A stretch of 55,677 nucleotides of DNA from Bacteroidia bacterium (GTDB lineage: Bacteria > Bacteroidota > Bacteroidia > Flavobacteriales_E > Vicingaceae), in assembly GCA_030433355.1 (NCBI GenBank), contig JAUIMG010000019.1, positions 1 through 55,677 of the forward strand. Reading direction: 5' to 3'. Both the position numbers and the translations under genes were made by a program. The notes under the pieces are model-generated. The model was not told where the DNA came from. It saw only the letters and a program-made list of their open reading frames with translations, and did no database searches. This document shows positions 27,103-36,353 of this stretch, piece after piece (the first letter of the stretch is position 1; the number at the start of each line of letters is the position of its first letter).

Positions 27103-30100
27103 ATGTTAAACAGACATTTTATTTTATTAAGGTATTTTGGGATTTTTATCTTGTTTCTAAATATCTCTTTATCCTCCAACGCAGCCGTTTTCCGTTCTGT
27201 CCAAACAGGAGATTGGGATGATGCCTCTACTTGGCGTTTAGGAGCCGGAGCAGGAGGCACTGCAGGAATTGATTTTCCTTCTCCAATGGATAATGTTTTT
27301 ATAAGTGACGGAGATACAGTCTACATTGACTTTGGTACTACAGGAACTCTTTATGAGTACCAAGGGACTATGAATGTGGATACTGCTGGTTTACTTTGGG
27401 TAGAGGTTGGAACGAATACTACAGGATTAGCACTAATTAATAATGCACGTTTATTTAATAGAGGCAGAGTTTATGCTGCTAGAGCCAATGAAGGTCCGGG
27501 AACGGTTGGGCCTGTTGAGATAGATATTTATTTAGAAGATAATTCTATTTATTATGCTTTTGCCGGCTCCTTTAATTATTGTGCAGATGATGTGCATATC
27601 AGAGATAATGCCATATACTTTGTTGAAATAGATGTATGTATTGAGATTGATGATGATTTTCATTTGCAGGGACTCAACTCAATTTTATGTGGGGAAGGAG
27701 GAGCTAGTATTGGGGTAAGTACAGTAGATAATGATGTTATATTTGAACTGGGTGCTTCAGCAAATAATATTTGCAGTGGTTTAACAGTATTTAGAGGAGT
27801 AGGAGCAACTTGTAATCCAACTAGTGGTACAGCAGTAGTTACGGGAACAGGACCAACCAATTTAAGGCCAAGGGCAGTGAATGATATCTTTAATGCTGCA
27901 TTAAATACTGCAATAAATTTAAATGTTTTATACCAGGGTGAAGATGATATAGATTTAGATGGAGCAAGTCTAGAAATAATATCAGCAGGTAGCAATGGAG
28001 CAATCAATGATAACCTAGGAACTGCAGGTGGTAGTTTGAGCATTAATGATAATGGAACTCCTTCAAATTTTTCAGATGATTACATTGTTTACACACCCTT
28101 ATTAGGCTTTATTGGTGAAGATAGCTTTCAGTATATCATTGAAGATGATGATGGCGCTACTGATACGGCTACGGTTAGTATAACAGTTGGATGTGGGTCT
28201 GGAAGTATTACGTCTTACAACTACACCTATGCCACTTTTGAAAGTGAAACAAACGATGTGGTAGATGAACTGGAGGCCGAGGGAGCTCCAGATGGACTTT
28301 TTGCTCAGATCTACGATAATAATGAGACTCTAGTATTGGATTTTGGGCAAGTATATAATGCCGGTACTCAATATGAGATTACTTGGAGGAGAAGAAATAC
28401 CGTTGGAACCGGAACCGCAATTATAGATTTGTCTGAATCTACACTTCCGGGATCTGGGTTTGTAATACATCCAATTTCCCCCGAAAACACTGATAATATT
28501 AATTTTACAACTACAATAGTCACCTCCAACGTAGACTTTAGATACTTGGCTTTTGATAAAGGAAATGGCAGCACTGTAGACTATGAGATTGATGCAGTTG
28601 GGGTTATTTCCTCGGTTAGTTGCGAAGATGACACCGATGAAGATGGAATAGCAAATAGTATTGATATAGATGATGATAATGATGGAATACCAGATAACGA
28701 TGAAGGTATTTGTGGCATCTCTGGTACTATAGATGCTTTTTGGGCAATGGAGAACAATACAGATGACATATCTGGAAATAATAGGAATGCTGGTTCAGGA
28801 ACTACCACACCAAGCTTTTCTACAGATGCTATTCAAGGTGATTTTTCTGCAAGCTTTAATGGCACAACTCACCAAATTAGATATAGCCAAGATGGTGACT
28901 TTATGGAAGCTAGCTATACCCTTGTGAGTTTTTCTGCATGGATCAAACCTAATTCATTAACAGGTACTAGGGTTATATACGAAGAAGGAGGTGGCACCAA
29001 TGGCTTAATTCTTTGGTTAAATGGCAATATTTTAACTTACACCGCTAGAAATGGAGGTGCAGCTTCGCAAACAAATTTAGCTTATTCTATTCCTTTAACA
29101 TTGGATAATCAATGGCGTCATATTGCTTGCACATTTGATAATGGTGTGATGAATTTATATCTTGATGGTGTTGCAGAATCAGTAACTGCAGCCTTTACTG
29201 TTATTCCTTCTCATACTAGCGATGGTGGAATTGGAGGAGATTTTAGCGGAAATTCTGCAGCTATTACAGGAAATTACTCAGGTTTACTAGATGCAGCAAA
29301 ATATAGTTTCAATGAGGCTTGGAGTTCTACAGACATTGCTTTTGAGGCCGCTGCTGATTGCGATGGAGATGGTATACCCAATCGATTGGACTTAGATTCG
29401 GATAACGATGGTATTGCTGATTTAGTTGAAGCTGGAGGAGTTGATGGAAATGGAGATGGAAGGGTAGATGTTTTTAGTGATACAGATGCAGATGGATTAG
29501 CAAATATTTTTGACACTGATAATGGTGGAACTGCCTTGTTAAATGAAGATACTGACGGAGATGGCTTTATAAATACTTTAGATATCGATTCAGATAATGA
29601 TGGAATAGTAGATTTAATTGAAGCTCAGGTGACTACTTCCTCTCCTATTATTCCATCTGGAGCTGATAATGACAATGATGGAGTAGATAATTCATTCGAT
29701 GTAGATTTTGGAAGTACTTTTTTGAATCCAGTTAATACTGATGGAACAGATAATTTAGATTATTTAGATATAGATTCTGATAATGATGGTTATAGCGATT
29801 TTTTAGAAGCTTATGATGTAAATAATGATAAAATTCCGGATTTTATTAACTCCGATGAAGATTCTGATGCAGATGGGTTAAGTGATTCTTTTGATAATAT
29901 AAATGGAATAAATACAACAACTAATATTACAAATGGAGGTCAAAGTTCTAGCTCATTTCCAAATAATGATAATGCTTCTACTTCTGAAAGAGATTGGAGG
30001 GAAATTAAAGATTCAGATTTAGATGGAGTACCAGATTTTTTCGATATTGATAAAGATAATGATGGTATCATTGATAGCCTAGAAAATATTTGTTTGAACC

Positions 30101-32073
30101 CATCTGTAGTATTCTTGGCTTCGGTAGATGCCTTTTGGGCTTTAGAAAATAATGCAAATGATATCTCGGGTAACAATCGAAATTCTGGATCAGGTACAAC
30201 TTTACCTTCCTTCGTTTCAAACGCAATTCAAGGAAATTTTGCTGCGAACTTTAATGGAATAGATCAAGAAATTAGATACAGCAATGACGCAAATACATTT
30301 ATGGAAGGAGACTATACCCAAATTAGTTTTTCTGCTTGGATTAAACCAACATCTTTAAGTGGTACTAGAATTATCTACGAAGAAGGAGGAACAACCAATG
30401 GATCAATCCTTTGGTTAAATGGGAATGTTTTGACTTATTCAACAAGAAGCGGTGGTACACAATTTAATTTAGTACATCCAGAAGTTTTAGTAATAAGTGA
30501 TTTATGGAATCATGTAGCTTGCACCTTCGATAATGGATTGATGAATATCTATCTAAATGGAGTAGTTGCTACAGGTACAGCTCCTTTTTCTTCTATTCCT
30601 CCTCATGGCAGTGATGGTGGAATTGGAGGAGATTTTGGTGGAAATTCTGCAGCTATTTCAGGTAATTACTCAGGTATATTAGATGCTGCGCGATATAGTT
30701 TTACAGAAGCTTGGTCTTCTGAAAGAATAGCATTTGAAGCACAACAAGTTTGCGATACGGATAGGGATGGAGTTTTGAATCAATTTGACCTTGATAGCGA
30801 TAATGATGGTATAGCGGATATTGTTGAAGCGGGTGGAACAGATACCGACGGAGATGGAAGAGTGGATAGCAGTGCAGATACAGATAGTGATGGTTTGTCA
30901 GATATTTTTGATACAGATAATGGAGGAGTTCCTCTAACAGATGGAGATCAAGATGGTGATGGAATTTCAAATCGAAATGATTTAGACTCTGATAACGATG
31001 GCATTTCTGATAATGTAGAGGCTCAAACTACTGCGGCATTTGCAGCCCCTTCTGGTGTAGATTCTGATGGTGACGGTATAGATAATACCTACGATATTGA
31101 TGGAGGAACTCCTATTGTATTAAGTAACAATGATGGTGTAGGAGAAGCTGATTATTTAGATTTAGATAGTGATGGTGATGGATTGTTTGATTGGAGCGAA
31201 GGTTTTGATGATAACAATACCCAAGACGCATTGGATGATTATTTGTTAAGAGCAAATGCTTTTGAGACTGCGGCCGGATTTCCCATGTTTTATATCAATT
31301 CAAACGATATTGATACAGATGGAGTGCCTAATTGGGCGGAGGATGATGATTCAGATAATCTCCCCAATTTCTTAGATCCAAATAGCTCTTTTTACCACGA
31401 TACTGATCAAGATGGAATTGTTGATTTGTTTGATACGGATAATGGTGGTGCTATATCCAATACACCTGATGGAGATGCTGATGGAGAATATGATTTTAGA
31501 GATTCTGATAACTTAGTTTCTCTTCCAATAGAATTAGTATTCTTTGGAGGAGAGCAAGAAGGAGAAAGTATTCGGCTAAATTGGGAAACAATATCTGAAA
31601 TTAATAATGACTTCTTTACTGTAGAAAAATTGATGGAAGGAAGATTCATAAAGATCCAAGAAGTAGCAGGTGCAGGGAATTCTAGTGACCGACTAAATTA
31701 TCTTACTTATGATCTTAGGCCAACAGAAGGTCTTAATTATTACAGATTAAGGCAAACTGACTATGATGGCAGTAATGAGGTTTCTGAAATTATTAAGGTA
31801 AACTTTACTTTAGCTAATCAGCTGAGTTTTTATCCTAACCCAAATAGTATTGGTAAGATTTATTTTAAAAATATTGGGCTAAAAGATGGCTCTTACATTT
31901 TTAGAATAGTAAATCAGTATGGCACACTGGTTCAAGAAAATCATTTACAATTAGATGATAGCACTTTTGAGACAGAAATTTCTTTAAATGAAAATTTATC
32001 AAAAGGATTGTACTACTTTCAATTGATAGGAAGAGATCAAGTATCAATTTCTAAAGCTATTATTCTTCAGTAG
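27103..32073 (+). CDS. Large T9SS-exported protein with LamG and thrombospondin type 3 repeats
   Basis: A 1656-residue protein. Signal peptide (1-28); G-rich beta region (~30-270); an Ig/cadherin-like segment ('TPLLGFIGEDSFQYIIEDDDGATDTATVSITVG', ~325-365); a first LamG/concanavalin-like domain (~542-748, starting IDAFWAMEN); a second, close copy (~1007-1212, VDAFWALEN); calcium-binding 'DxDxDGIxDxxDxDxDNDGI' thrombospondin-3-like repeats before, between and after them; a strand-rich segment 'LPIELVFFGGEQEGESIRLNWETIS'; and a T9SS type A sorting domain (~1576-1656) from 'LSFYPNPNSI' to KAIILQ. Acidic repeats imply Ca2+ binding and stiffness. Probably a surface adhesin or glycan-binding protein; the ligand is unknown. 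Confidence 0.9.
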   Translation: MLNRHFILLRYFGIFILFLNISLSSNAAVFRSVQTGDWDDASTWRLGAGAGGTAGIDFPSPMDNVFISDGDTVYIDFGTTGTLYEYQGTMNVDTAGLLWVEVGTNTTGLALINNARLFNRGRVYAARANEGPGTVGPVEIDIYLEDNSIYYAFAGSFNYCADDVHIRDNAIYFVEIDVCIEIDDDFHLQGLNSILCGEGGASIGVSTVDNDVIFELGASANNICSGLTVFRGVGATCNPTSGTAVVTGTGPTNLRPRAVNDIFNAALNTAINLNVLYQGEDDIDLDGASLEIISAGSNGAINDNLGTAGGSLSINDNGTPSNFSDDYIVYTPLLGFIGEDSFQYIIEDDDGATDTATVSITVGCGSGSITSYNYTYATFESETNDVVDELEAEGAPDGLFAQIYDNNETLVLDFGQVYNAGTQYEITWRRRNTVGTGTAIIDLSESTLPGSGFVIHPISPENTDNINFTTTIVTSNVDFRYLAFDKGNGSTVDYEIDAVGVISSVSCEDDTDEDGIANSIDIDDDNDGIPDNDEGICGISGTIDAFWAMENNTDDISGNNRNAGSGTTTPSFSTDAIQGDFSASFNGTTHQIRYSQDGDFMEASYTLVSFSAWIKPNSLTGTRVIYEEGGGTNGLILWLNGNILTYTARNGGAASQTNLAYSIPLTLDNQWRHIACTFDNGVMNLYLDGVAESVTAAFTVIPSHTSDGGIGGDFSGNSAAITGNYSGLLDAAKYSFNEAWSSTDIAFEAAADCDGDGIPNRLDLDSDNDGIADLVEAGGVDGNGDGRVDVFSDTDADGLANIFDTDNGGTALLNEDTDGDGFINTLDIDSDNDGIVDLIEAQVTTSSPIIPSGADNDNDGVDNSFDVDFGSTFLNPVNTDGTDNLDYLDIDSDNDGYSDFLEAYDVNNDKIPDFINSDEDSDADGLSDSFDNINGINTTTNITNGGQSSSSFPNNDNASTSERDWREIKDSDLDGVPDFFDIDKDNDGIIDSLENICLNPSVVFLASVDAFWALENNANDISGNNRNSGSGTTLPSFVSNAIQGNFAANFNGIDQEIRYSNDANTFMEGDYTQISFSAWIKPTSLSGTRIIYEEGGTTNGSILWLNGNVLTYSTRSGGTQFNLVHPEVLVISDLWNHVACTFDNGLMNIYLNGVVATGTAPFSSIPPHGSDGGIGGDFGGNSAAISGNYSGILDAARYSFTEAWSSERIAFEAQQVCDTDRDGVLNQFDLDSDNDGIADIVEAGGTDTDGDGRVDSSADTDSDGLSDIFDTDNGGVPLTDGDQDGDGISNRNDLDSDNDGISDNVEAQTTAAFAAPSGVDSDGDGIDNTYDIDGGTPIVLSNNDGVGEADYLDLDSDGDGLFDWSEGFDDNNTQDALDDYLLRANAFETAAGFPMFYINSNDIDTDGVPNWAEDDDSDNLPNFLDPNSSFYHDTDQDGIVDLFDTDNGGAISNTPDGDADGEYDFRDSDNLVSLPIELVFFGGEQEGESIRLNWETISEINNDFFTVEKLMEGRFIKIQEVAGAGNSSDRLNYLTYDLRPTEGLNYYRLRQTDYDGSNEVSEIIKVNFTLANQLSFYPNPNSIGKIYFKNIGLKDGSYIFRIVNQYGTLVQENHLQLDDSTFETEISLNENLSKGLYYFQLIGRDQVSISKAIILQ
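28729..29346 (+). repeat. Internal duplicated LamG module, copy 1
   Basis: Encodes residues ~542-748 of the large T9SS protein. Copy 2 lies at 30124-30740. Both start with 'DAFWA.EN...DISGNNRN.GSGTT.PSF' and share 'SFSAWIKP.SL.GTR.IYEEGG..NG.ILWLNGN.LTY'. Intragenic duplication of roughly 620 bp. Confidence 0.85.
30124..30740 (+). repeat. Internal duplicated LamG module, copy 2
   Basis: Encodes residues ~1007-1212 of the same protein and is clearly derived from the same ancestor as copy 1. Residues differ throughout, so the duplication is not recent. Confidence 0.85.
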
Positions 32074-32075
32074 GC

Positions 32076-32669
32076 TTAATTTAAGCTCGGATCTTCAGGA
32101 AAATCTGCCATCAAAGAGACTCTTCTTTCCGCACTTTGAATGATTTCTTTCCAAAGGTTAGAAGCGTTTTCTTTAAGAATTTGATCTTTGCTAGCAGTTT
32201 GAATGAACCAAGAGTTTTCTTTGATTTCTTCATCTAGTTGCGTTTCTCCCCAGCCAGAGTATCCTAAGAAGAATTTTATTTCATCAGCTTGAATCTTTCC
32301 TGCTCCAATCTGAATTTTTAAATCTTCAAAGTCTCCATCCCAAAAAAGGCCATTTCCTAATGGAATGCTATTTCTTATTATATCTCCCCTCGTATGAATA
32401 TAGAACAGGTTTTGAGCTTGTACAGGCCCTCCTAAAAATACTGTTGAATCAAAATCAGGGAAGTCTGAAAACAGGTCTTTCACTTTAATCTCCATTGGTT
32501 TATTGAGCATAAAGCCTATGGTGCCCTCCTTGTTATGTTCTACTAAATATACTACAGACCTTTTAAAATAATCATCTCCCATGAAAGGCTCAGAAACCAA
32601 CACTAAACCTTTCTGAGCAGTCTTATTATTGAGTTCAGATATACTTATCTTAAAAGGATCAAATTTCAT
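32076..32669 (-). CDS. YqgE/AlgH family protein
   Basis: About 197 residues. 'KGLVLVSEPFMGDDYFKRSVVYLVEHNKEGTIGFMLNKPM' is the diagnostic N-terminal block, followed by 'VFLGGPVQAQNLFYIHT' and 'IKFFLGYSGWGETQLDEEIKENSWF'. Cytoplasmic family of unclear function, sometimes linked to alginate regulation. I chose the ATG at 32669 (MKFDPFKISI), since the six codons before it (to 32687) add nothing conserved. It is convergent with the large T9SS gene, ending 2 bp from it. Confidence 0.9.
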   Translation of the reverse strand: MKFDPFKISISELNNKTAQKGLVLVSEPFMGDDYFKRSVVYLVEHNKEGTIGFMLNKPMEIKVKDLFSDFPDFDSTVFLGGPVQAQNLFYIHTRGDIIRNSIPLGNGLFWDGDFEDLKIQIGAGKIQADEIKFFLGYSGWGETQLDEEIKENSWFIQTASKDQILKENASNLWKEIIQSAERRVSLMADFPEDPSLN

Positions 32670-32725
32670 ATATACTAATTTAAACAATATTCTATTCTTT
32701 CCTATAAATATCTGACTTACAAAAG

Positions 32726-32733
32726 TAGATTTG
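32726..32733 (+). promoter_or_regulatory. -7 box (TAGATTTG) of the glycosyltransferase operon
   Basis: TAGATTTG fits TAnnTTTG and lies 17 bases before the ATG (32751). It would start the 32751-37565 unit. Confidence 0.5.
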
Positions 32734-32750
32734 ATTATTTTCGAACTTAG

Positions 32751-34520
32751 ATGTCGAAATCAAATACACATAGGATAAGCAGTAAATTTAGCTATGCAAT
32801 AGTATTTGTTATATCGTTTCTAGTATACTCCAATACGCTTCAACATGATTTTGCTTTAGATGATGATGTAGTTTACCTTAAGAATTCCTTTGTGCAAAAT
32901 GGAGTTTCTTCTATACCAGATATTCTTAGCCATGGATTTTTATATGGCTTCAATAAAAAAAATGATCAGTCGTACAGACCGCTAGTTTTAATCCACTATG
33001 CAATAGAGAATTCATTATTTGGCAATAATCCTAAGGCTCTACATTTTTTAAATGTATTCTATTATAGCCTTTTGTGCATGCTTCTGTTTTATTTTTTGAA
33101 ATCTATTTTTTTAAATGAGCGAGAAAGCATGCTTCTGCTATTGGTCTGTATAGTTTTTATAGTTCACCCTATACATACAGAGGTAGTTGCAAACATTAAA
33201 GGAAGAGATGAAATATTTCATGCCTTCTTTTCATTACTGAGTTTAATATTCATCTTGAGGTATATTGATAGAATCAATGTAAAGTACTTGTATTTTTCAC
33301 TTGTCACCTTTTTCTTGGCATTGCTTTCTAAAGAAATGGCCATTACGCTAATTGCAATTTTGCCAATGACAATTTATTTTTTTAGAAGTATAGAGATTAA
33401 AAAAATCCTACAAATTACTCTTTGGTTTGGACTAGTTGTAGTCTTTTATTTTATCCTTAGAAATAACATATTAGATACCATAGCATTTGATGAAAAAATG
33501 ACTCTGATAAATAATGCAATTGCAGCTGCCCCAAACATGAGCTATAGATTAGCTACTACATTTTACATTTTTGGAGATTATTTAAAGCTTTTATTATTCC
33601 CACTGCAATTGAGTTGGGATTATTCTTATCCCCACTTTCCAATTGTTGGCTTCAACAATATTCAAGTTATATTTACCATGCTAATCACTATTTTCTTTAC
33701 TGTATTTTCTGTTATAGCCATTATTAAAAAATCTCCATTGTCTTACTCATGGTTGTTTTTCATTTCTTCTTTTTCTATTGTCTCAAACTTCTTTATTCTA
33801 ATTGGTGCAACTTTAGGTGAACGCTTTCTTTTCTTTCCATCTATAGCTTTAACTATTGCTTTATTTGCTACAGCAAAGCAATTAGTAATAAAGATTAATC
33901 CAAAGTATTTTCAACTAGTATTACTTGTTGTTATTGTTTTTTATTCTTTAAAGACAATATCTAGAAATAAAGATTGGGAAAATAACCACACCTTATTTGA
34001 AGCAGGAGCAGAGGTGACACCAAACAATACAAGAGCAATATCTGCCTTAGCCACAGTCTATAGAGAAAAAGGAGAACAAACTACGAATGTGAATCTGAAA
34101 AGAGAGTATTTTTCTAAAGCTGTTGTGTATTACAAACGAAGTATAGAATTGTACAGAGAAAATTCGGACTCATGGTATAATCTAGGAGTGACCTATATGA
34201 ATCAAGGAAATGACCAAGCTGCTAAAACTACTTTTACGACTTTACTTCAATTTAATCCATCCAACTTAAATGCACTTAATAATCTTGGAGTAATTAATTT
34301 TAGAGAACAAAATTATTCAGAAGCTGAGCGCTTGTACTTGAAATGCTTAGAATACAACCCTAATTTTCAAAGTGCTTATGCAAATCTTGGGGCTATTTAT
34401 CATAATGAAGCTAAGCTCCAAAAAGCAGAACAATATTATTTGAAGGCTCTTCAGCTTAATCCAAATGATGGCAATACACAAAGAAATTACAGTCAATTAA
34501 AAGCACAGCTAAATAAATAA
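32751..34520 (+). CDS. TMTC/O-mannosyltransferase-like membrane protein with TPR repeats
   Basis: A 589-residue protein: ~10 transmembrane helices over residues 1-400, then at least four TPR units ('AVVYYKRSIELYRENSDSWYNLGVTYMNQGNDQAAKTTF', 'NALNNLGVINFREQNYSEAERLYLKCLEYNPN', 'SAYANLGAIYHNEAKLQKAEQYYLKALQLNPN'). Loop 1 has 'DFALDDDVVYLKN', the acidic pair expected in GT-C enzymes, and 'HPIHTEVVANIKGRDEIFHAFF' is a TMTC-type loop. This GT-C plus TPR architecture resembles eukaryotic TMTC mannosyltransferases. It probably transfers a sugar from a lipid carrier to proteins. It is the first gene of a unit with GT9, PdxH and GT2. Confidence 0.82.
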   Translation: MSKSNTHRISSKFSYAIVFVISFLVYSNTLQHDFALDDDVVYLKNSFVQNGVSSIPDILSHGFLYGFNKKNDQSYRPLVLIHYAIENSLFGNNPKALHFLNVFYYSLLCMLLFYFLKSIFLNERESMLLLLVCIVFIVHPIHTEVVANIKGRDEIFHAFFSLLSLIFILRYIDRINVKYLYFSLVTFFLALLSKEMAITLIAILPMTIYFFRSIEIKKILQITLWFGLVVVFYFILRNNILDTIAFDEKMTLINNAIAAAPNMSYRLATTFYIFGDYLKLLLFPLQLSWDYSYPHFPIVGFNNIQVIFTMLITIFFTVFSVIAIIKKSPLSYSWLFFISSFSIVSNFFILIGATLGERFLFFPSIALTIALFATAKQLVIKINPKYFQLVLLVVIVFYSLKTISRNKDWENNHTLFEAGAEVTPNNTRAISALATVYREKGEQTTNVNLKREYFSKAVVYYKRSIELYRENSDSWYNLGVTYMNQGNDQAAKTTFTTLLQFNPSNLNALNNLGVINFREQNYSEAERLYLKCLEYNPNFQSAYANLGAIYHNEAKLQKAEQYYLKALQLNPNDGNTQRNYSQLKAQLNK

Positions 34521-35719
34521 TGAAAGCTGCTACGATTAAAAAAATAGATTATTTTATTGGAGTGCCTCTTTGCTTTATTTTCTCCATATTTAATTCAATC
34601 AAAAGTTCTAATGTTTCTAGCAAACCCAAAAAAGTTCTCTTCATCAAATTAATTGAACAAGGTGCTAGTGTTTTAGCTTATTCAGCATTAAAGGAATCTA
34701 TTGATAGATATGGAAAAGAAAATGTTTACTTCTTGGTTTTTCAAGAAAATAGATTTATACTGGATTTACTTGATCTTCTTGAGCCTTCCAACATTATTGA
34801 AATAAGAAATAATGATGGATTAACATTTATAAAGGATAGTTTCAAAGCAATTCTAAAACTCAGAAAAGAAAGAATAGATGCTAGTATTGATATGGAGTTT
34901 TTTTCCAGGGCTTCTAATTTGTTTAGCTATTTGATTGGAGCTAAACATAGAGTCGGTTTATTTAGGTTTAAAGGAGAACAGCCTTATCGAGGAAACCTGG
35001 TTAATTATAGAGTTATTTACAATCCTTATTTGCATGTTTCAAAACATTATTTACTGTTATTAAAAGCCCTGGAGGGAGAATCATCAAAGGGTCCAGCTCT
35101 TAAAGTAAATCATCAGGATTTAATAATAGAACATCCAATACTTCAAATAGATAAAAGGGAAAGTGATGCTTTTAGAAAAAAATTTAATGTAGATATAGGA
35201 GAGAAGATAATTGTTCTTAATCCCAATGCAAGCGACATGCTACCTCTGCGAAAGTGGGAGTCGGAAAAGTTTGGAAAACTAGCAGAAGTTATTCAAAATT
35301 ATTATCCAGAGTACAAAATAGTCTTTACAGGCCTAATTCAAGAGAAAGATGCAATAGACCAACTCATTCATCAATTAAATTTAGCAAGTGTTTTCAATTT
35401 CGCAGGGAAAACAAGTCTTAAAGAGTTGATGATTCTTTACGGACTTTCAGACTTGGTAGTTTCCAATGATAGTGGACCTGCTCACTTTGCATCTTTATTT
35501 AATACAAATGTTTTAGTTTTATTTGGACCAGAAACTCCACAACTTTTTGCGCCTTTGAGCAAGAATATTACAGTAATTTATAAGAACTTAGCTTGCAGTC
35601 CTTGTGTTAATGTATACAACCATAGATTTTCTTCTTGCACAAACAATTTGTGTATAAAAAGCATTACAGTTGAAGAAGTATTTGATAAAGCAAAAGAGAT
35701 TTTAAATGAAAGAAGTTAG
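34520..35719 (+). CDS. Glycosyltransferase family 9 (heptosyltransferase-like)
   Basis: A 399-residue GT-B enzyme. The N-domain starts 'KKVLFIKLIEQGASVLAYSALKESIDRYG'; the C-domain has 'VLNPNASDMLPLRKWESEKFGKLAEVI', 'VFTGLIQEKDAIDQL' and the GT9 signature 'VVSNDSGPAHFASLFNTNVLVLFGPETP' binding the nucleotide sugar. Members add heptose or similar sugars to lipid A core. The first base overlaps the TPR gene stop, and its end overlaps pdxH by 14 bp. Confidence 0.88.
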   Translation: MKAATIKKIDYFIGVPLCFIFSIFNSIKSSNVSSKPKKVLFIKLIEQGASVLAYSALKESIDRYGKENVYFLVFQENRFILDLLDLLEPSNIIEIRNNDGLTFIKDSFKAILKLRKERIDASIDMEFFSRASNLFSYLIGAKHRVGLFRFKGEQPYRGNLVNYRVIYNPYLHVSKHYLLLLKALEGESSKGPALKVNHQDLIIEHPILQIDKRESDAFRKKFNVDIGEKIIVLNPNASDMLPLRKWESEKFGKLAEVIQNYYPEYKIVFTGLIQEKDAIDQLIHQLNLASVFNFAGKTSLKELMILYGLSDLVVSNDSGPAHFASLFNTNVLVLFGPETPQLFAPLSKNITVIYKNLACSPCVNVYNHRFSSCTNNLCIKSITVEEVFDKAKEILNERS

Positions 35720-36353
35720 AAGTAAAGTAAAAGAGATAAGAAGGGATTTTGAATTTGGTGAATTGAATGAAAAAGATTCTCCCGAAAATCCTTTAGATTT
35801 AATGCATTTATGGTTAGATGCTGCGATTAAAGCAGAGCTGAAAGATCCTAATGCTTTTGTTCTTTCAACTTTTGACGGAGAATATCCAGACTCTAGAGTT
35901 TTACTAGTAAGAGATATTGATGAGAATGGCATCCAATTCTTTACCAATTATAGTAGTAAAAAGGGTAAAGATATGGAGAGAAATAATAAGGTAGCATTGA
36001 ATTTCCTTTGGCTCGACCTAGATAGGCAAGTTAGAATACATGCAAAAGTGGAGAAGCTTGACGCCAAAATGTCGGATGAATATTTTAACTCCAGACCTAG
36101 AGAAAGTAGAATAGGTGCTTGGGCTTCAGATCAAAGTGCTCAACTTGAAAGCAGAGAGGCCTTAGAAAAAAGAATTGAATCACTCAACAAGAAATTTGAA
36201 GGTAAAGAAGTGCCCCGACCTGAATTCTGGGGTGGCTATCTAGCAATTCCTGTATATTATGAGTTTTGGCAAGGAAGACCAAGCAGACTACATGATAGAT
36301 TGGCCTACAGAAAAGAGGGTAATAGTTGGTTGAGAAATAGATTAAATCCTTAG
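35706..36353 (+). CDS. pdxH: Pyridoxine/pyridoxamine 5'-phosphate oxidase
   Basis: An FMN enzyme that oxidises PNP or PMP to PLP. 215 residues, normal length. 'DPNAFVLSTFDGEYPDSRVLLVRDIDENGIQFFTNYSSKKGKDM' and 'NFLWLDLDRQVRIHAKVEKL' form the split-barrel FMN site, 'RPRESRIGAWASDQS' and the C-terminal 'FWQGRPSRLHDRLAYRK.....W...RLNP' are diagnostic. It sits between two glycosyltransferases in one unit, with overlaps of 14 bp and 0 bp, perhaps only by operon packing. Confidence 0.96.
   Translation: MKEVRSKVKEIRRDFEFGELNEKDSPENPLDLMHLWLDAAIKAELKDPNAFVLSTFDGEYPDSRVLLVRDIDENGIQFFTNYSSKKGKDMERNNKVALNFLWLDLDRQVRIHAKVEKLDAKMSDEYFNSRPRESRIGAWASDQSAQLESREALEKRIESLNKKFEGKEVPRPEFWGGYLAIPVYYEFWQGRPSRLHDRLAYRKEGNSWLRNRLNP

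Noticed and set aside
30701-30970. Minus-strand 89-codon frame inside the large T9SS gene
   Set aside because: A shadow of the coding strand repeats (DGDG/DNDG read in reverse); composition rich in His, Tyr and Leu from the antisense of Asp/Gly codons.
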